Of a stretch of DNA of 64,000 nucleotides, positions 46,477 to 57,215 are shown piece after piece (position 1 is the stretch's first letter; every line of letters begins with the position of its first letter). The notes below the pieces were generated by a model. It was not told the origin of the DNA. It saw only the letters and a list, made by a program, of their open reading frames with translations, and did no database searches. The position numbers were made by a program, and so were the translations under genes. Source of the DNA: Rhyacophila brunnea (lineage: Eukaryota > Arthropoda > Insecta > Trichoptera > Rhyacophilidae); contig JAGYXB010000449.1 of assembly GCA_022495005.1 (NCBI GenBank), forward strand, positions 186,001-250,000. Reading direction: 5' to 3'.

Positions 46477-47796
46477 CTATAGACGATCCGACAAAACAGT
46501 GCACACCTTTTCAGTCATACTTATTTCTTTTCGTTGAATTAAAAATGCATGTTGCAGATGGTGTTGGTTAGTTTTTTTTTGCCTCACTAAACCATAATCG
46601 ATAAAAAAATATTCTTCTACAATATCCTGCTGCTCACCGGTTGGGAAGCTCTGATTTAGAGAATATACGAAGAGTGATATACGGAAGAATCGCATTTTAT
46701 CTTTGTATATTATATAACAGTATTTAAAAAAAATATTACCACTACATCTAGCAACATTTAGTTTTCATACCCCTTCCATACGTCTAAAGTTTGCTTATAA
46801 AATTCTCACATTACTCAAATGCTCGTGGTATTGTAATAAAACAATTTTCCCACAATTTATTGCATATTAACATAATTTGTATATTATGCATATCTGATTG
46901 TAATTGTATAATATCTAATTACGGTGTAATTTCTTGCTGACGTATTAATATTTACACCACTTTCCAGCAAGAAATCAGTAGTTAAGCATAATATTATATC
47001 ATTCGTTTATGATTATTATGTTTGTGCATTATTTTATATATTTTTTTGTAAATTTCCATGTTATTTGTGAAACGTCTGAAATATAACATTCGTTAGTACC
47101 TACAGACCGATCAGGGATGGCACCAATTGGAGGAACCTGCTATAGACGATCCGACAAAATAGTGCACACCTTTTCATCATACTTATTTGTTTTCGTTGAA
47201 TTAAAAATGCATATTGCAGATGGTGTTGGTTATTTTTTTTTGCCTCACTAAACCATAATCGATAAAAAAAATATTCTTCTACAATATCCTGCTGCTCACC
47301 GTTTGGGAAGCTCTGATTTAGAGAATATACGAAGAGTGATATACGGAAGAATCGCATTTTATCTTTGTATATTATATAACCGTATTTAAAAAAAATATTA
47401 CCACTACATCTAGCAACATTTAGTTTTCATACCCCTTCCATACGTCTAAAGTTTGCTTATAAAATTCTCACATTACTCAAATGCTCGTGGTATTGTAATA
47501 AAACAATTTTCCCACAATTTATTGCATATTAACATAATTTGTATATTATGCATATCTGATTGTAATTGTATAATATCTAATTACGGTGTAATTTCTTGCT
47601 GACGTATTAATATTTACACCACTTTCCAGCAAGAAATCAGTAGTTAAGCATAATATTATATCATTCGTTTATGTTTATTATGTTTGTGCATTATTTTATA
47701 TATTTTTTTGTAAATTTCCATGTTATTTGTGAAACGTCTGAAATATAACATTCGTTAGTACCTACAGACCGATCAGGGATGGCACCAATTGGAGGA
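46473..47796 (+). repeat. Tandem duplication, 2 x about 663 bp
   Basis: Unit 1 (46473-47135) and unit 2 (47136-47796) are nearly identical, with only a few substitutions and single-base indels. Each starts CCTGCTATAGACGATCCG and ends GGCACCAATTGGAGGA. The start takes the last bases of element I and the end takes the first 28 bases of LINE a, so both insertions predate the duplication. Confidence 0.9.
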
Positions 47797-48115
47797 GAAG
47801 ATATAATGCTGAGCTCTACGGGCTGTACGAAGATTGGAGCGCAGTTCAATCAATTAAGATTGGGATACTGCGATGGCTAGGTAATGTGCACCGTATGAAT
47901 GACAATGAACCGGCAAAGAGAGTGATGTCCAGCAATCCAATAGGACGTAGAAGAAGAGGGAGGCCAAAGATTCGCTGGTTAGATGGAGCTGCCAGTGACT
48001 GCCGTATTCTGGGGGTACCAAATTGGAAAGCGGCCACACTGGATAGGGACAGGTGGAGGGAGCTGTTGGAGGAGGCCAGGACCCATACCGGGTTGTCGCG
48101 CCCCTGATGATGATG
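47769..48115 (+). pseudogene. 5'-truncated RTE-like LINE a, copy 2
   Basis: From 47769 to the stop at 48105 one open frame reads RDGTNWRRRYNAELYGLYED, IGILRWLGNVHRMNDNEPAK, RRRRGRPKIRWLDGAASD and LGVPNWKAATLDRDRWREL, ending THTGLSRP. A (TGA)n end follows. AGTACCTACAGA is duplicated at 47757-47768 and 48116-48127, a 12-bp TSD of retrotransposition. It is the C-terminal tail of an endonuclease-reverse transcriptase protein. The enzymatic domains are absent. Near-identical to 21327-21651. Confidence 0.85.
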
Positions 48116-48378
48116 AGTACCTACAGAATTACAAACTTATCTGAAGAATGGATGGGGGAGCCACAGTCGAAAACTACCCAATCAAGACTCGCAACTGGAC
48201 AGAAACTGACATTGGAATGACGTTTTCAATATGGCGTCCATATGGTAGTTCGTAGTTTCATTTTTGACCGTTCATCAGACAAGTTTGTAGGACTATATTG
48301 ATTTTCTAATGTAGGTAAATTAAAATTTCAATCCTACCAACAATCCTAGTATGTTTCTTGAGTTGATCGAATAGCTGA

Positions 48379-49600
48379 AGACCTTAAGGTTGTACCTCAG
48401 TTGAGGCACGGTCTAAAAAGATCGTGGCTAGGCGATGCGCGGATTGCGGGTCGCGGGTGCAAATGACGCATACCAAACGAAATATAATTTGTCATATAAA
48501 TCCAACATACGTCCATTTTATGTTCTGTTTATTCTCGATCTGCACGTCCAAGTCAGAGGATCGATAACCCTCCTCTTGAGGGGGATCAGCACAATAATCG
48601 CCGGTGTCCATCTGACACCACCGCAGAGATCCGAGGACGTTCCTTACAGGAAGACTGTAAGTGACATTGTGTACAAGACCGCATTTGCGGCATGGCAGGC
48701 GAGGTGGACCGCCTCCCCCAAGGGGCAGCACACTTACCGTTTTTTCCAGACGTATTCTGCAGGCACCAAACTAGAAGACTCCAACCTTCGCACTGGGTTA
48801 GCCAGTTCCTCACCAGCCATGGCAACTTCGCCGCCAGACTCCACGAGTTTGGCTTGATAGTAGATGGGCCGGGTTGTACCTGCGGGCATGACCACCAAGA
48901 TGTTGAACACATCCTCTGGGATTGCCCGCTTATGGAATTCGAACGAGCGGAGCTGTTTGCCAGGGTCCGTCCTCATATGGGCCCAATTGGTCATGGAGAT
49001 CTGGTAGCAACCGAAGCCAACTTTGCGGCATTTGAGAAATTTGCAGCGTCGTATGGGGAGCGGGATAGTCCCGACTCTTCTGTAGACTCATCCATTTCAA
49101 TTCGTGACACTCAGTATGCGGGTACACAAAGCGCTTAACGTCAGCGGATAGCAGAGCCAGTCCAAAAACAAACATTTTCTTTCTTAACTTTCTTCTTTAA
49201 GCACTACGGTGCATGGTTGCAGCATCAGTCCCGTGCGGCTCCGTCTCAGGACGGAATGAGTACTTAAAATCACTTCTTTCAGACACGTTTAAAGCGTCAT
49301 AGAAAGCGGCCGTGCATATCCACGGTTGTGCATATATGACGGGTGGTGGTGGGCACTTTAACGTATGTTCTATTAGAAACAATAATAATATATTCATTGA
49401 CATGTTTTCTTTTTAAAGTAAATGTGTAACTTTTTAATCATCTTTACACGATTTAAGAATTAATACGCCCGTCGCCATCACGAATCAAAGTGACTTGTTT
49501 CCAGCTCGACGTTCTCTCTCAGAATGCGAGCGAGTCCAAAATTTCGTCGCGCCTATAGTTGAAAATTATTTGCCGTTTCACTGATGTATCACTTTAATCG
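48379..49600 (-). repeat. Dispersed repeat T, copy 2, split by R1-like LINE
   Basis: 48379-48532 and 49362-49600 align with opposite ends of T1 (35118-35462) in reverse. The break falls within AACATACGTCC...TATGTTCT, where T1 is continuous. Confidence 0.65.
48533..49361 (+). pseudogene. R1/jockey-type LINE 3' end with zinc knuckle
   Basis: Upstream frame: VYKTAFAAWQARWTASPKGQ followed by HTYRFFQ. After a frameshift near 48750 the other frame gives SHWVSQFLTSHGNFAARLHE, FGLIVDGPGCTCGHDHQDVE and HILWDCPLMEFERAELF, with the stop at 49136-49138. The LTGHG-like segment, CxCGxDxxxxxHxxxxC knuckle and WQxRWxxSxKGxxTYR are typical of R1/I/jockey-group ORF2 C-termini. TATGTTCTRTT occurs on both sides as a likely TSD within repeat T2. 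Moderately GC-rich compared with its surroundings. Confidence 0.8.
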
Positions 49601-50058
49601 GGCTCGTAAACAGAAAAATGGTATAGTCTATTTTGAAAAAAAAATCCATATTGATTTTTTTTAATGCGACGGGGGGGTGTGGTTCATAAAACCCAACACG
49701 CTTACTTAAAGCTTCTCGTCGTTTCAACCGTGGATCACCGAACTTTTCCGGGATTATTCCCCATACCCAGACATTCCTCACTTTGAATATAGCAATGAAG
49801 ACCTGGCCTGTAGCTATAACTACGAATTATTGCGACCTGTTGCTGTCAAATACGCGTAACCTTACAGTCATAATTATGTGAATCGTTAGTGTCCGTTTTC
49901 AAATTTCAAAATTCAAAAAAATTAGACAGCCAACACCAATATTATTATGAACGATATTGTGAAATGATTTAGTTTTAAACAAAAATGTAGGTGCATGGGT
50001 TCGTATGGGGCATCACATTTAGTTTATGTAGATTAAATAAATGTGCAATGAAAACAAT

Positions 50059-50410
50059 CATAGAACAGAATAATAAATAGAATTCTGATTGGCTATACAC
50101 TACATATATACACTACTACGGCTATACACTACGTATATACACTACATTTTGACGCAGGGTTTCGAATGTGTTAGTGTTGTATGAAAATTAACCACACATT
50201 ATTGACGGACAATACTGTATGTTGCAACCTTCAATACACCAATATTAAATGAGTGTCAGTGCATAAACTGAGAGCAGTTGTCAGAACGAAAGACAAGCGT
50301 ATTCTTGACACGTGTTTAAGTTTATTCCGTTTTCTTCCGGACTGGAAATCGGTTGCCTGCTTCTCCACGCCCGTAAGGTATTTCAGTTCCCATTATATCT
50401 GAGTTCCCTG
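50059..50410 (+). mobile_element. hAT-like MITE U, copy 2
   Basis: Diverged copy running from CATAGAACAGAATAATAAAT to TCTGAGTTCCCTG. It contains a local duplication around CTATACACTAC(A/G)TATATACAC (50092-50146). The octamers next to it do not match. MITE A3 begins within about 10 bp of its right end. Confidence 0.6.
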
Positions 50411-50420
50411 CACCGCGATT

Positions 50421-50687
50421 TCCTAACTATCAACTCGTGTGGCACCAGACGACATGACGTAATTGTGACGTCAGCTAATACACGCTCGAGGCATGCCGCC
50501 CAGCGCGCAGTGCTCACCGTAGATATTATTACGATGAAACACCTATATGTGTATGGTGACAATGAATAGCGCCGCTGTCTGAGTAGCGTTATTTTCTCGA
50601 GTGCTATTATCACTCCGGTAGTACGTCACAATGATGTCATATGACGTCATGTCGAACGGGAAGCTTGCACTCGCAAGTTCTAACATA
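50421..50687 (+). mobile_element. MITE family A, copy 3
   Basis: Near full-length. CGACATGACGTAATTGTGAC on the left and ATGTCATATGACGTCATGTC near the right reproduce the CRE-like palindromes. It ends CTAACATA. Small ORFs on both strands are incidental. Confidence 0.7.
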
Positions 50688-51603
50688 GGGCCGCTGGGCA
50701 TGCCCTTGTGGGCTCCATTCGACAAATAATTATTCTACTTCTTGGTAGCTACTGTGGAGTCAACCGAGAATAATTATTGTAATTGATAAATTCTTATTAT
50801 AAATATATAATTATAAATGCATTGAACTATTTCGTATAACAGCATTGTTTACTGAATGATAGAAGACAATAATTAATATAAGTATGTTTATCATCTTAAT
50901 GCAGAGAGAAATTACACAAAATAGGTCAATTGGCGATAAAAATTTAATTTATAATTGTTATTGTCACTACTCACACACATATATATATATATATTTAAAA
51001 TGGTAATTATAATAATTTAAGACAATAATTAGGTAAGATAAAAGTATAATATCAAAGTGTCTGTAATCAGTGCATAAAAATATATTATACCACAAAACCG
51101 GCATTGCCAAATGTACAATAAACAAATGAGACAATAATAATCAAAATGTAAATATTCAAAAACAAGTTTTAGATAAAACGACAACAAACTACTTTAAGAA
51201 GGATATATTAAGCAGAGGAAGTAAAGAGATTGTCTTACCAAGAGCGTATGTACACTCGAAGGGGCCCCAAAAAAGTCTGACTTATAAAAAGAAAAAATGT
51301 TTATTTTTCAAAATATATACAAGTACAAAAACTTGTAAGATATAATATTTGCTGTAGTATTTTTATTACGCGTGTCCATTAAAAAAAAAAAAGAACAACT
51401 GATATGCAACACAAGACTTCCTCAATATAAATATTGTATTATTTGATTTGCCCACAAATTATTTATGCGATGCAGAATATTATTAATAATATTATTTCAA
51501 TTTATTTTTTGGACTCCGGAATCTCTACCAATTACATGCCCTGGACTTAACTTCTATGGTATATTTTCGGCCCCAAGTGTTAATAAATTGAATGGGTACC
51601 TAC
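50688..51603. other. Intergenic, nothing recognised
   Basis: AT-rich with an (AT)n run near 50980-50994. No coding or repeat signal. Confidence 0.35.
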
Positions 51604-52162
51604 CAGTGGCGAAGGGTGGAGGTAGGCTGTTAAGATCCGTCATAAATAGTGCAAATTAAACTTTGTTAGTCATACGTATTTATTTTATTAAACTAAGTCT
51701 ACAATTTACAGATGGTGTTTGTTAGTTTTTAAAAATCAATTAAACCTTGCCTAGCCAAACCATAATAGTTTTGGTAGACTTTGGGCGATACGACGTTTTC
51801 GTTGGATTAAGAATACATAAATTACACATATTGTCGGTTCATTTTTTTAAATACTTCAGTAAGCCCTGCCTAACCCAAACTATAATTTAATAGATGAAAA
51901 ATATTATTCTATCTATAAATTATCCAAAGTTATGTATGATTTAATGGCATAATTTTAAATATTTTATAAATATACGAGTATTTTTTACTAGTATCTATTA
52001 TGGCTTGGTTTTTGCAAGGTTTAATTGAATTTTAAAAATTAACAAAGACCATCTGTAAATTGTAAGTCTTATTTCAAAGAAAACAAATACGTATGACTGA
52101 CAAAGTTTACTGTGCGCTATCTATAGTGGATCGTAACAGCCTACCTCTACCCTTCGCTACTG
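51604..52162. mobile_element. Foldback element H, copy 1 (reference copy)
   Basis: It starts CAGTGGCGAAGGGTGGAGG and ends CCTCTACCCTTCGCTACTG. The two arms are inverted copies over about 190 bp, each with GTCATACGTATTT, ACAGATGGT and AATTAAACCTTGC. Flanks GTACCTAC and CTACCTAG match at 6 of 8. CAGTG ends suggest hAT affinity, but the TSD evidence is weak. Confidence 0.75.
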
Positions 52163-52629
52163 CTACCTAGTGATAGAAATTAATATATCTTAACAGTTTT
52201 AAAATTAAGGAATTATCTATGCATGTTTTATTTCAGTTTTGAGGCTATTGAAGTTATCTATTGTCATGAAGAATGCAATACATATTATCAACGTGGATAC
52301 GTTAACAAAATAGATAAAAGACATGAAAGCATCTTTGCAATAATCAACCTTATTGCAATGTCGGTAAGAGTAAATTTTTCAACTAGCTACATGTTTATAT
52401 AATATGTAGAAGACAGGGATTAGAATAGAATAACAATGATGTAAAAACATGAATGCAGATGCAGAATTTTCATCCGCGTATACCCTAACAAACCCATATG
52501 TCTAGTTCCTTGTCTAATACTGTCAATTAAGAGTGTGACATTCTTAATCTTGTATATTATTATTAAATAAAAAAGAATTATTGAAAAGACGCCATAATAC
52601 ATGAATAAAAATTAGTACCTAATGTTATT

Positions 52630-52782
52630 TTTTTTCCGACCATATCTGATTCTAATAAGATCATATGGGCCTCCATAGAGTGGAGGTTTGTATTAACACA
52701 TTTTGTTTTTACGAGAAATGGATGTCAGCCATTTGCTCAACCTACTAGGTCCATACTCTGACTCATACACAAAATGAAAAAC
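52630..52782 (-). mobile_element. SINE family O, copy 2 (5' truncated)
   Basis: Matches the body and tail of O1 (CATATGATCTTATTAGAATC, GGACCTAGTAGGTTGAGCAA). AATGTTATT is duplicated at 52621-52629 and 52783-52791. The T run at its left end is the reversed poly(A) tail. The tRNA head is absent. Confidence 0.8.
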
Positions 52783-52884
52783 AATGTTATTAGCTTGATT
52801 TAAAATTACGAAAGATGATTGATATAATAATGACGTAACCTTAATACACCTCGTGTGCATGGTTGTTAGAAAATAATATATACA

Positions 52885-52973
52885 TGGACAGTAATTCAGT
52901 TGGTTGTGTGATCAAATTATTAAAGCACTCACCCGGAATGCGACAGATGTGTGTTCAAATCCCACTCGGTCCA
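52885..52973 (+). tRNA. tRNA-like pseudogene or SINE head
   Basis: Acceptor-like arms TGGACAG and CGGTCCA pair at six of seven positions. The A-box region TTCAGTTGGTTGTGTGA and B-box arm GTGTTCAAATCCCAC are recognisable. The 89-nt spacing is longer than a standard type I tRNA and the anticodon arm does not fold convincingly. Confidence 0.35.
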
Positions 52974-53514
52974 TGATTTTTTGAAACAATTTTCTAACGT
53001 ATATTTCTACGGCTAGTATGTTAAATTAAACCAAGTTCGAGGGATTTTACATGATAATTTGAAACTGATGCTGATTTTAAAAATATGCCTATGACATAAT
53101 TCAGTACTTTTAGAGATGGGGAACTGCTATTTGGTAATAAACCAAATTAATGATCGACTTTTCTTGAAAATACTAAGTAGGCCCTGACCACATCCACTGA
53201 GGACAAAACCCATGTCCGTATAACGTACAAAAGTGGAGATTTCGTTGTGTGAGTACGGAGAACTTCAAAACCACTAAGTATGTTGTGTGTCCTGTATTTC
53301 TTATCTGAGGCACTTTCTGTCATTCGCCGAGGTGTTAAAAATGCGCTATAATGGAATGAGGCTTTGTGGGTGCCTCTATAGTGAGAACTGTTTGGAACCA
53401 TGGGATTTTGTTTTGGCGCTGTTTATTTCTGTGCATGTCTTTTCAATACCGTTCTCGCATAGGTAGATAACGACAAAAATGAAGATATTCTGTAATATGT
53501 ATACCATGGCCCCC

Positions 53515-53835
53515 CTACCTATTGCTCGGATTTAATATAGTGTGACGATTTACAGAAGGGTTTTCCAAATGGTGTTCCATGTAAATTCAGTGTATTTTTA
53601 ACGATTTTTTATATTTTTAATAAATCCACTTAAAGTTGAGTATCGACACACAATAATCAAAAATTGTATTGTAAAACCACGTGTTTTAAAATCTTCCAAG
53701 TAAAATAGCGCAGCAGGCGACTTTTTTTACTATTAGAGCAAATTTGTAAAGTGTGTTTATCTCACTTATCTGGTCGATCCGCCAAGCCAGGCCCATAGGC
53801 TAGAGCGCTGTCAGTTCTCCGCTTGTGGGGGTCAT
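53515..53835 (-). mobile_element. hAT-type MITE D, copy 8
   Basis: Starts CATGGCCCCCCTACCTATTG and ends TTGTGGGGGTCAT. Holds AGCGCAGCAGGCGACTTTTT and ATCTCACTTATCTGGTCGA. The flanking octamers do not match, so the right end may be shifted. Confidence 0.65.
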
Positions 53836-55721
53836 TAATTTTATATTAGGAGAACATAAAATAGAGTTACTCATTTTGACGGAAAGACATTGAATTAATT
53901 TAATTAAAACACAAAATTATAATTTAATAATAATCAGTACCGGTTTCGTCTGCTCAGATACACATTATCAAATAATAATAATGTGTTTATTAGATTATGT
54001 GAATTAATTAATATATTATAATGTGGTTTATTTTAATTACTAAATCAAGCCATTTTAATATCTTAAAATAGATTGTGGTTTAGTATGTAGGTACTCGATG
54101 TATTCGATAAAAAAAAATATCGTAGACACCAATGACAATTATTTCATAAAATATTTTTGACTAGCGGCTCCCACATTCAAAATTAATTCGAAGTAAAAAA
54201 CGTTATTTTTCTTTGTAAAAACGAAAATTATACATTAGCATTTTCATCAATAATAAAAACAGTATTGAAAATTGTACACGAACCTTTTTTGACAATCTTT
54301 TACAGTCCACGCATTTAATATTTGCCTTTGTCCTCGGCAAACAATAAACACCTGTCGAATTCTCATAAAATACACCTATTATCATTCACACAATATAACA
54401 CTCTTTGGTCTTTTTGACTTCTATAATATTCAATACAGATTATGAAAAAATTCAAATCGTTCGAATTCTTTTGTTAAAAATACTCTTTAACACGAAAACT
54501 GAAAAAAATGACGCACATAATAAATTTGACTAATTTAGTTAAATAGGACACAATACATTGTTAGTATATAATATATACTACACGCGCACTATTAAAATAA
54601 AAACTTGTTTTTTTTTTCAGTCTTTATTACGTGTTTTATTACTGTCTAGATAAATTGCTAAACTCATTGATTCGGTCACTTTTACAGGGCGAAAATAAAT
54701 TATGTATCTCTCACTTTACGAAATAAAAAAACTGTATTCTTCATAATTTAAATACCCATTAAATTTATTTGTTAGATTTAAATATCGTTCTTTACAAGAA
54801 AAAATAATTTTAAATTGAATACACCACAGTAAGCAGAGCTGACAATAACTGAAGCGAAGTTATAATGAATTGTTGTTTATTATTCCACGCTATAAACACA
54901 AAAACATATAATTATACAAGGATTTCGTGTATGGTCTTTTATCACAAAAGAATAAAAGATAATTCGATATTTTTTCTCACATGCTATTTAAAAAATACAC
55001 AATACGTATTAGCGGATAATCAATTATTATTTATCCGTTAGTATATTGTAACAATCGCGGGTGAAACTGTTTCAGGGTGTTTTAAATTTAAACAAAGATA
55101 CCGGTCCGTTATTATTTTTTAATTAACGTACGGTGTGTCACTTTTGTTTGTTCACAGAAGCCTTGTATTCCTCTGGTTTGCACCTTTAAACGGAAACAAT
55201 GCAAAGTCGTTGAAAAGTTTTTTTGTTTTTCCGCGATGTTTATCACGCGCTTTTCCGAACACGACGTCGCCTCGGGCCGTAACACAACCACCCGCCAGCG
55301 CAACCGAATGCAAACTGAATCATAGAGAGCTTTGCAGACGCAGTGCTGCCAACTGTCTATCTTTCAAAAAATATGACAGCTAGACAACGAAAACAAACTG
55401 TTGAAAAAAAATAAGAAAATTTTTACAAACTTTAAAAACTTGACATGTAAAAGAAATTATATTAAAATCTCTTATTTAATAAATTTCGTTTATTATTTGT
55501 CCTTGGCGGAAGGCATTCACAATATAAAAATAGCACTTTATTTTGTACTAATTCAATGGATTTTAATTTTAAGTGAAGACGGTCAAGACCAAATATATTG
55601 TTGATGGAAACCTTGATCCATAGATACAGTGTGCAGTGCCTAAACATTATACAAAAGTGAAGCTGAAAAAACGTTATTTATAATTAACTGCAATTCCTTT
55701 CGCAAATAAGATTTATTTGTA
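53836..55721. other. Intergenic; GC-richer patch at about 55240-55350
   Basis: The patch holds CGACGTCGCCTCGGGCCGTA and runs into CAGTGCTGCCAACTG at 55341, a hAT-type end. CpG-rich sequence in an AT-rich setting could mark a promoter, but no TATA box/ORF arrangement supports a specific gene. Confidence 0.2.
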
Positions 55722-55970
55722 CATGGCTCCCATAAATGAGCGCTGACAGTTCTCTAGCCTGGATGCCCAGCGTGACGGGTCAATCAGTTAAGTCAGATAA
55801 GCACAGCACAAATTTGCTCTAATAGTAAAAAAAGTTGCCTGCGGCGCTATTCCAATATTTAAAAAGGTCACATATCACTTGCCAATTAAAGAAGACCTCA
55901 TATGATGTCGAGTGCCGCACATAATCCCATTTGGGAACACTACTGTAAAACATTACACTCCCATTAAGGC
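55722..55970 (+). mobile_element. hAT-type MITE D, copy 9 (truncated)
   Basis: CATGGCTCCCATAAATGAGC start, GACAGTTCTCTAGCCTGG, GTTGCCTGCGGCGCTATT and AACACTACTGTAAAACATTA follow the D order. The right end is missing. Confidence 0.6.
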
Positions 55971-56231
55971 GAATCGAAAATGCTAGATTTGGATGGAAGA
56001 ACGCTTACTGGCAACACTGGTTATCTTTGTGAGGAAGAAACAACAGATTCGAGAGACGTGGTTGGTACTACTTATTTATTTTTGAATTTAGAATTGAGGT
56101 AGCCCCACACGAGAATAAGCATTCAATATCAATGTAGAGCTATTCTTGGCAGCATTACGATCATCAGATTAAAACGTTTAAAATTTCGTTTTATAAATTA
56201 CATTGCTAGGTGAAAAACCGTGGAGTAGAAG

Positions 56232-56537
56232 CACAGAACAAATAATAAATAGAATACCGATAGACTATATTCAATACGCCGCATATTGATGCAGGGTTTT
56301 TGAATGTGTGTGTCCTACGAAAATGAAGCACGCATTATGCACGTGCAATAGTGTGTGTAATAAACCAACATTAAATGAGCGTAAATGCATAAACCGACAG
56401 CAGTTTTCAGTATTCGACGTACAACGCATTCTTGACACGTGTCTAAGCTTAACCCGGATTTTTCCTTACTCGAGTCAGTTACCCGTTATCGCCTTACCCG
56501 TTAGATATTTCAGTTCCCATTATTTCTGAGTTCCCTG
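56232..56537 (+). mobile_element. hAT-like MITE U, copy 3
   Basis: Starts CACAGAACAAATAATAAATA and ends TCTGAGTTCCCTG. Flanks AGTAGAAG (56224-56231) and AATAGAAG (56538-56545) match at 7 of 8. Closest to U1. Confidence 0.75.
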
Positions 56538-56612
56538 AATAGAAGTAAGCGCTCTGAGCTTATATTATAACAATGGCTTGGCTATTAAAAATCACAATAA
56601 TATAATAAGTAT

Positions 56613-57070
56613 ATAAGCGGAATGATTGGATAAGAAAACAGTCAAGGGTTTGCGTATAATGAACTTCGCTAAAAACCTCAAATCATAATGGGCTGGATAC
56701 ATAACTCGAAGAAGGGACAATTTCTGGACAAATCTAGTCATCCAGTGGTACCCAAGAGGTACAAAATGTCCGCAAGGTAGACATAAAGGCCGCTCGATCG
56801 ATGAAATGGTTAAGTTCTGCGGAAGTATAGGTAAATCATTTTACAGTGGCACCATGAGTAAGGAAAAAGCGACTTGTAGTTGTAGTGGTATTGTTTGTTA
56901 GCATTAAATCAGGCATTGCAGCAAAAAATTCCAATACATGCGCGAAACGCCTATGGTGCCACTGTAGAATGATTTACCTATACGTGGTAACGCAACGCAC
57001 AGGACCGAGAGAAGTGGAATCAGCTTGGAGAGACCTTCATCCATTATTGGATAGATTCAGGCTGATGATA
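56613..57070 (+). pseudogene. RTE-like LINE c, copy 2, split by a MITE
   Basis: Matches 59220-59530 of the longer copy: CCAGTGGTACCCAAGAGGTA, then CCGCAAGGTAGAC, CGATCGATGAAATGG and, after the MITE, AACGCAACGCACAGGACCGA. 5' truncated near 56613 and ending at GGCTGATGATA. Frames are broken. Confidence 0.75.
56828..56980. mobile_element. 153-bp MITE with 28-bp TIR and TA target
   Basis: Begins TAGGTAAATCATTTTACAGT and ends with its inverse with one mismatch in 28 (GGCACCAT is the inner end of the repeat). TA flanks both sides. The sibling LINE at about 59430 shows the unoccupied sequence. A TA duplication fits Tc1/mariner-type mobilisation. Non-coding. Confidence 0.85.
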
Positions 57071-57215
57071 TACTTATACCTAAAATACTTCGGAAACACC
57101 TCAGAATCATACCAATTAGAAACGATCTTAAAAAATATATGGTGACAGGCGGGACTCGAACTCGCATTCATCGGATTTCAGCCAATGTGCTTTACCAATT
57201 TACCACATGTACCCT
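57071..57215 (-). mobile_element. SINE family N, copy 3
   Basis: tRNA-like head on the minus strand from about 57215 (ACATGTGGTAAATTGGTAAA A-box region, GCGAGTTCGAGTCCCGC B-box arm). A diverged N body follows, AAGATCGTTTCTAATTGG and GAGGTGTTTCCGAAGTATTT. It adjoins the 3' end of the LINE at 57070. Confidence 0.7.

Larger units (their letters stand above)
45358..47290. mobile_element. Foldback element H, copy 3, split and partly duplicated
   Basis: The left arm begins CAGTGGCGAAGGGTGGAGG at 45358 and is continuous to CTATAGAC at 45540. Element I follows to 46476. H then resumes (GATCCGACAAAACAGTGCAC) to about 46625, and that piece is repeated at 47136-47290 by the tandem duplication. The right arm is missing. 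Confidence 0.65.

Noticed and set aside
46473..47796. LTR pair of a retrotransposon
   Set aside because: The two 663-bp copies are directly adjacent with nothing between them, lack TG...CA ends and contain parts of other elements. It is a tandem duplication.
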